From positions 1 through 27,414 of the IMG/VR virus record IMGVR_UViG_3300022926_001291: a DNA stretch of 27,414 nucleotides. One strand, 5' to 3'. Within the stretch, counting starts at the first letter, position 1. Every line of letters starts with the position of its first letter. A program made the position numbers and the translations under genes. Origin of the DNA: a virus. Under the pieces are notes generated by a model that saw only the letters and a list, made by a program, of their open reading frames with translations, was not told where the DNA came from and made no database searches. Of this stretch, positions 23,145 through 27,414 are shown piece by piece.

Positions 23145-24296
23145 TTATGTGCCCTCTAATAAATCATAAAATTCTTTGAAAATCTTTCTACTATTTACGC
23201 CTCGTCTTTGATCCATTTTTGTTATTTCCTCTAAACATCGTTTAATATTTTTTTCTGCAGGCGTATTAATATATTGTAACATGTTTTTTAAACTGTTTTC
23301 AAGTAAAAAACCTGGTTTTTTATTTAACCACAGTTGAATATCAGACTTTACTAAGTCTAACATATTATTTGGTAAATGTCTAATATTTAGGTAAAATGGA
23401 TTAGCCAATGGACCAACAATAAAACTATTATTATGAAATTTTAAAGTTTGTAAAAAATTAATACAAGTAAAAATTGATCTAAAATTTAATAGATGATGTA
23501 ACATATTAAATGATACTTTATGATCTAATGTTCTTACTATGTTTAGATTATCTAAAAACTCTTGCCAATTACCACCATACCTCACGTATTCAAATTCTTC
23601 TTCAATCTCGTCAATACTAATTATCCAATGTACATTTTTAAACTGACATATTAAATCAAATACAGGTGTGCCTGTTTTACTTAAATTAGTATTAACTCTA
23701 AGATTAACATTAGGATTACGTTTAAGTAATTCCCTTAATAACATTTCGTTTTCTTTCATTAGTAGTGGTTCACCGCCTGCTAGATAAACGTGTTTAAGTT
23801 GATGTGCATTATCGAATACTAACTTTTTAAGTTCTGCTACACGCTCAGGTGGTGGTTCTTCTACTTTTATTTTTAGTTCGTGTGCAAGTTTACTTGAATA
23901 CTTTGGACTACAATACATGCAGGCTTGGTTACAGTTATTTGACCAACGTATATCTATCTTGTGTAAACTAAAATTATCAATTTGATCATACAATGTATTA
24001 TCAACTGTTTTTAGTTCTTTAAGATAAAATATACGATCACTGATCATATCGTATCCTTTTTTATCCCCTTCTAGATTATAACAGACATTACATCCTAGTC
24101 CAGGTTTATTATCAAGCATATTTTTTTTAGTTTCTGTGTTTTCTGCTAGTATGTCATGTATACCTTTATCTTTAAGGTTACCTATAGGTCTTTGGCTACG
24201 GATACAATTAAGAACATCTCCGTTAGAATTGTACATAAAACCGGTCCAGGGTATAGGACAAAATTTATTGTTAGTTAAGTAATCTTTAGGATTCAT
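23145..24296 (-). CDS. radical-SAM enzyme, twitch/SPASM-like
   Basis: This 383-residue protein has the radical-SAM cluster motif CNQACMYC (122-129) and a GGEPLL motif (172-177), which hold the 4Fe-4S cluster and SAM. Additional Cys at 13, 31, 69 and 72 precede the core and probably bind a second cluster in an N-terminal SPASM-like part. Such enzymes start radical reactions by reductive cleavage of SAM. The start is ATG 24294-24296; a TTG 12 nt further upstream lies directly against the AGGAG ribosome site and is rejected. It overlaps the SDR gene by 11 nt. No precursor peptide is seen next to it. Confidence 0.8.
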   Translation of the reverse strand: MNPKDYLTNNKFCPIPWTGFMYNSNGDVLNCIRSQRPIGNLKDKGIHDILAENTETKKNMLDNKPGLGCNVCYNLEGDKKGYDMISDRIFYLKELKTVDNTLYDQIDNFSLHKIDIRWSNNCNQACMYCSPKYSSKLAHELKIKVEEPPPERVAELKKLVFDNAHQLKHVYLAGGEPLLMKENEMLLRELLKRNPNVNLRVNTNLSKTGTPVFDLICQFKNVHWIISIDEIEEEFEYVRYGGNWQEFLDNLNIVRTLDHKVSFNMLHHLLNFRSIFTCINFLQTLKFHNNSFIVGPLANPFYLNIRHLPNNMLDLVKSDIQLWLNKKPGFLLENSLKNMLQYINTPAEKNIKRCLEEITKMDQRRGVNSRKIFKEFYDLLEGT

Positions 24297-24831
24297 TGGT
24301 GTAATCAACTCCTAAACTTAACTCGTAAACTTTTAATGTTGGGTCAATACGTTCTAGTGTGTCAACTACTTTTTCTGCCCACACATCAACATTACATGCT
24401 CTAGGTCCACTATGCTCACCGGTTAATACTTCGCCTGGCTTAATCAACACCAGTTGCGGCCATTCCTGTCTGTGTGCTAGGTCCCAGTGTGCAGTCTCTA
24501 ATGCCTGTTTTTGATTTTTATATTCAAGCATGTTTGCTTCGTCGACTAACGGATTTAAGGTCATCATGGTGCTGATGTTTATGATCTGTTTACCGTTAAC
24601 ATCGCGCCAACGTCTTGATATTTCAAACAACAATTCTGTTTGTGCGTATCCTGATTGTGCATTGTTAATAAACCAATCACAAGGCTCAATTTGGTCTGCT
24701 ACCTTAGGTAAACTACGAATGTTATAGCCATTACGACGACTAAGACCCACAATTTCATGTCCACGTTGCTCGTATTGTTTGGCCAGTGCCTGACCTATGC
24801 CTGCTGAATGTCCGGTAATTGCTATTTTCAT
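24286..24831 (-). CDS. short-chain dehydrogenase/reductase
   Basis: This 181-residue protein has the SDR nucleotide-binding motif TGHSAGIG (6-13), NNAQ (about 55-58) in the place of the usual NNAG, and a Tyr-xxx-Lys pair (YKNQK, about 123-127). It is short for the family (usually about 250 residues) but keeps the core. It lies between two radical-SAM genes, with an ATGA overlap to the upstream one, implying a joint pathway. The substrate is unknown. Confidence 0.8.
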   Translation of the reverse strand: MKIAITGHSAGIGQALAKQYEQRGHEIVGLSRRNGYNIRSLPKVADQIEPCDWFINNAQSGYAQTELLFEISRRWRDVNGKQIINISTMMTLNPLVDEANMLEYKNQKQALETAHWDLAHRQEWPQLVLIKPGEVLTGEHSGPRACNVDVWAEKVVDTLERIDPTLKVYELSLGVDYTNES

Positions 24832-25826
24832 TGATAGTAATCTTTGTAATTGATTCCTCTTAGTTCATCTTGCTGTTCAATAAATGCCAATAACTGTTTT
24901 GTGTTATTTTCTAACGTGGCAATTTTATCTAACAACGGCAATACTTCTTGATTCTTACTCTGTAATAGTTTTTCTCGAGCATCTAGTGTTAACCAGTTTT
25001 TGTATCTAATGTCTAACATCTCAGGTTGATTTAATAATGCCCAACTGTGATCTAACCCATGTTCATTTTTAAAATCAATAATGTTAGCAAAGTTGCCTAC
25101 ATTTAAACTATTTACAGTTGTCCATAGATTAAGATTGTTTATACCCATGGCTTTATATTTCATTAGGTTACTATAAAACTTATCCCATTTAATTGGCCAT
25201 CTTACATAATCATGCACCTGGCCAATGCCATCAAAACTTACTGTGACTGTGACATGTATGCCTCGTTCTAGTAATGCTTCTAATTCGTTGATAACTAATG
25301 CACAGTTAGTGTTAATTCTTATGCTACGAACACTTTTAGGAGGGTCACGTAGTATGTCTCTATAATTTTTACTAGCACTAGGTTCCCCACCATTGATGTC
25401 TAAATGTACCACTCTATCTAAAGGTAATGCCCAAAATCTTTTACTGTTATCATATATCGGATAATGTTTACTAGCCAATCCGCCTATCTTTGTACTTAGT
25501 TCTTCACTACAAAATTGACAGGCTGAATTACACACGTTGTCTAATATGCCACCTACTGTGAGATAGTCTTTTTGCTTTTGTAGTTTATCAAACTTTAGAG
25601 CATTTAATCTAATACTAGAGTTAGATAGTTCTTCTGTTTGCTGACATCTAACACATTCTTTAGGCCATTGGTCCTTTTCAAATGTCTGTTTTAGATTGGA
25701 CATCCATTCACTGTTTTGCATTTCTTCGTATGAATCGAATGTTGGTTGATTAATCATATGTCCGCAACAACTTACTTTACCATCAGGATGAAACCTAACA
25801 AAATGATCTGGTCTAGGACAGTACAT
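24828..25826 (-). CDS. second radical-SAM enzyme, twitch/SPASM-like
   Basis: This 332-residue protein has the cluster motif CNSACQFC (99-106) and NGGEPSAS (about 144-151). Additional Cys residues at 3, 20, 21, 58 and 61 lie in an N-terminal part resembling the SPASM/twitch module, the same reversed order as in the neighbouring radical-SAM protein. This suggests the two are related by duplication. It overlaps the sulfotransferase-like gene by 14 nt and the SDR gene by 4 nt. The substrate is unknown; a peptide-modifying role is possible, although no precursor was found. Confidence 0.8.
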   Translation of the reverse strand: MYCPRPDHFVRFHPDGKVSCCGHMINQPTFDSYEEMQNSEWMSNLKQTFEKDQWPKECVRCQQTEELSNSSIRLNALKFDKLQKQKDYLTVGGILDNVCNSACQFCSEELSTKIGGLASKHYPIYDNSKRFWALPLDRVVHLDINGGEPSASKNYRDILRDPPKSVRSIRINTNCALVINELEALLERGIHVTVTVSFDGIGQVHDYVRWPIKWDKFYSNLMKYKAMGINNLNLWTTVNSLNVGNFANIIDFKNEHGLDHSWALLNQPEMLDIRYKNWLTLDAREKLLQSKNQEVLPLLDKIATLENNTKQLLAFIEQQDELRGINYKDYYQ

Positions 25827-26475
25827 CAGTTACTCCAACGATTGTGTTGCTTTTACCAATGGTTTCAAAAAATGCTGTTGGTTCTCTGTTCATAATATGT
25901 GCTAGTATCTGTTTACGTGTCCAACTGTTACCTATTAATCCTAACAACGCACGATCTAGTTTTTGATAGTGTTCATTTTTAATGTTGTTTTTTAGTCTTG
26001 TTATAGTTGCTTGGTCTAATATTTTATCTTCGTTACCAGGTATGGCATGTATTGAAGTATAGTCACTGATCTTTTCCATACCAACAAAATTAAATTTAGT
26101 ACCTTCGTCAGTATATCTAAATAAGTTAATCAACCAACTAAGTTGTGGAGCATAATGTCTATTTAAAAACAAATAGTTTTCAACAAAATATAAAATAGTA
26201 TCTTTTGAAAAACTAGGATATTCTGTAATTAAATTCCACACAAATGTATTAACACCGCTAATAAATCTTTCTTCCGGTTCTCTAATGATAACGTCTATAG
26301 AGTTAATACGTTTAAGTTGTTCATTAAATAATATTTTATATTTTTTTAAATGTGCTTCTTCGTATAAACTTGATCTACCATTTTTAAAAATAGGATAGAT
26401 GAACCGCTGTGAGGGTTTTATTTCTATTACCTCACAGCGATTAGGATAGATTACGTCGTCTAATCCGCTTAACAT
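25813..26475 (-). CDS. sulfotransferase-like protein
   Basis: This 220-residue protein shows the two phosphate-binding motifs of PAPS-dependent sulfotransferases: IFKNGRSSL (29-37) for the 5'-phosphosulfate loop and REPEERFISG (65-74) for the 3'-phosphate. NRHYAPQ (105-111) resembles the HxxPQ region of carbohydrate sulfotransferases. The protein is shorter than most members and lacks a membrane anchor, so it would act in the cytoplasm. It would transfer sulfate from PAPS to a sugar or other acceptor. It sits in one run with the radical-SAM and SDR genes between gp32 and uvsX. Confidence 0.7.
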   Translation of the reverse strand: MLSGLDDVIYPNRCEVIEIKPSQRFIYPIFKNGRSSLYEEAHLKKYKILFNEQLKRINSIDVIIREPEERFISGVNTFVWNLITEYPSFSKDTILYFVENYLFLNRHYAPQLSWLINLFRYTDEGTKFNFVGMEKISDYTSIHAIPGNEDKILDQATITRLKNNIKNEHYQKLDRALLGLIGNSWTRKQILAHIMNREPTAFFETIGKSNTIVGVTDVLS

Positions 26476-26493
26476 CTATATACTTAGTCTTGA

Positions 26494-27414
26494 TTAAGAC
26501 TTACGATTGCGAATCATCGCTAGGATGTCTTCAGCACGTTTGCTACCACTTTCACCTGCCGGTGTTTCTACTGGTGCAGTAGGAGTCGCGTCTGCTGTTG
26601 TTTCTTCTACTTTAGGAGCCTCAACTGCTGGTGCTGTTGTTGCTTCTTGTGTAGGTTTTGACTCTGCAGTTCCTGTTGCAGGTGCTGGTGTTGTAACTAC
26701 CTGAACGCCTCTTGGACGATAGTAATTACCCCAACGCTCAGCGTCATATGCCTGTCCATCCACAGATGCTTCGAACATCTCTTTCATAACTTTTAATTCT
26801 ACTTCGCTTGGTTTCTTAGGAAGGAAGTCGCCTAGGTTGTGAAGACCATATTGTTCAATAGCGCCACTTTCTGTAGCGTCTAGTGCTGATTCCTTACGTG
26901 ACCATTTTGAAGTTGAATAATCTGCATAACCACCTTTAGATGTTTTAGTAATAATAAAGTCTAAACCACCTTGGTAGTCTGTTGGTAAGTTTTCTAATTC
27001 TGGATCTAGTAAAGCCGCCTTGATCAAGTTAAAGATCTGTGGACTAATAATAAATCTACGAATTGGATTTTCTGGTGTTTGATCTTCAGTGATTGGGTTT
27101 TCTCTTACAAAGCCTTGGAATAGATATGATTTCTTTTTCCAATACTTACGACCCATATCCTCTAAACTAGGATCTTTGAACCAAGTTCTTACTTCTGCAA
27201 GAATAGGACATGCTTCACCCCACATTTCTACACATGGTACCTGTACCACAACTGGTTTACTATCTGCTGATCCTTTAACGCCAGCAAATGGTAAGTTAAT
27301 CATGTTACGTTCTACCCAAAAGAATGTATTGTCTGTGTTTGCGTCTGGTAAAAATCTAAGTTTGGCTGTGTCGCCTTCTTTAATATTCCAGTGTGCGTAG
27401 ATAGCGTTGTCGCC
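26494..27414 (-). CDS. gp32-like single-stranded-DNA-binding protein (N-terminus beyond window)
   Basis: The frame is open to the right edge, adding 37 residues before the first internal Met; the true start is outside. The sequence DTAKLRFLP followed by FFWVERNMINLPFAGVKG matches the core of T4-like gp32. The protein coats single-stranded DNA during replication and recombination with UvsX. In the T4 zinc region only two Cys are visible (PCVEMWGEACPI), so the zinc site of T4 gp32 appears altered. The C-terminal part has an Ala/Pro/Thr/Glu-rich linker and ends in a conserved-looking RAEDILAMIRNRKS helix rather than the acidic T4 tail. The stop is at 26494-26496. Confidence 0.85.
   Translation of the reverse strand, partial: GDNAIYAHWNIKEGDTAKLRFLPDANTDNTFFWVERNMINLPFAGVKGSADSKPVVVQVPCVEMWGEACPILAEVRTWFKDPSLEDMGRKYWKKKSYLFQGFVRENPITEDQTPENPIRRFIISPQIFNLIKAALLDPELENLPTDYQGGLDFIITKTSKGGYADYSTSKWSRKESALDATESGAIEQYGLHNLGDFLPKKPSEVELKVMKEMFEASVDGQAYDAERWGNYYRPRGVQVVTTPAPATGTAESKPTQEATTAPAVEAPKVEETTADATPTAPVETPAGESGSKRAEDILAMIRNRKS

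Noticed and set aside
26507-26704. Plus-strand frame rich in Ala, Val and Ser
   Set aside because: It is the reverse complement of the repetitive Ala/Pro/Thr/Glu linker of gp32 and has no ribosome site.

Overview
The window looks like part of a T4-like (Tevenvirinae-type) myovirus genome of the kind found in marine bacteria. I infer this from a RecA-like UvsX recombinase, a probable UvsY mediator, a gp32-type single-stranded-DNA-binding protein, three tRNA genes with encoded CCA, many tiny or overlapping genes, low GC, and a large load of host-like metabolic genes. SAR11 or cyanobacterial hosts are plausible from the gene content, but the host cannot be fixed from sequence alone. Every gene but one is on the minus strand, so transcription runs from high to low coordinates.

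Layout, in coordinate order. 1-3.2 kb: the N-terminal part of an AAA ATPase, small membrane or hypothetical genes behind consensus sigma70-like promoters, and a SleB-type cell-wall hydrolase. 2.4-7.9 kb: a surface-sugar block with a possible glycosyltransferase-associated protein, a GT92/GT2-like transferase, a sugar C-methyltransferase, an NAD-dependent epimerase, a possible WavE-like protein and an RmlB-like dehydratase. 7.9-10.3 kb: a small gene, then an intact ahpC-ahpF peroxide-reductase pair closed by a clear terminator. 10.3-10.6 kb: an intergenic stretch that appears to encode a structured RNA on the plus strand. 10.6-16.3 kb: a DUF2452 protein and a second sugar block (glycosyltransferase-like protein, GatZ/KbaZ-like aldolase, KdsC-like HAD phosphatase, nucleotidyltransferase-kinase fusion, cupin, PglD-like acyltransferase). 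16.3-17.9 kb: two paralogous fatty-acid desaturases facing each other; the first is the only plus-strand gene. 17.96-18.25 kb: tRNA-Ser, tRNA-Thr and tRNA-Glu behind a near-perfect promoter. 18.3-21.3 kb: a large unknown protein, a cytidylyltransferase-cupin fusion and a methyltransferase. 21.3-23.1 kb: the UvsY-like, small acidic and UvsX genes. 23.1-26.5 kb: an accessory cassette of two radical-SAM enzymes, an SDR and a sulfotransferase. 26.5 kb to the right edge: gp32, truncated at its N-terminus by the window.

How the parts may work together (inference): core recombination genes surround large cassettes that probably remodel cell-surface or virion glycans (NDP-sugar synthesis, methylation, acylation, transfer, perhaps sulfation), desaturate host lipids, and protect the infected cell from peroxide. 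Control appears to use two classes of signal: TTGAC(A/T/G)-N17/18-TATAAT or TATACT early promoters (six found), and TATAAATA-like late boxes (four candidates). The most novel-looking items are the phage ahpCF operon, the predicted plus-strand RNA next to it, the aldolase/phosphatase/nucleotidyltransferase-kinase sugar cassette, the radical-SAM/SDR/sulfotransferase cassette, and a tRNA-Ser whose anticodon reads as ACU.
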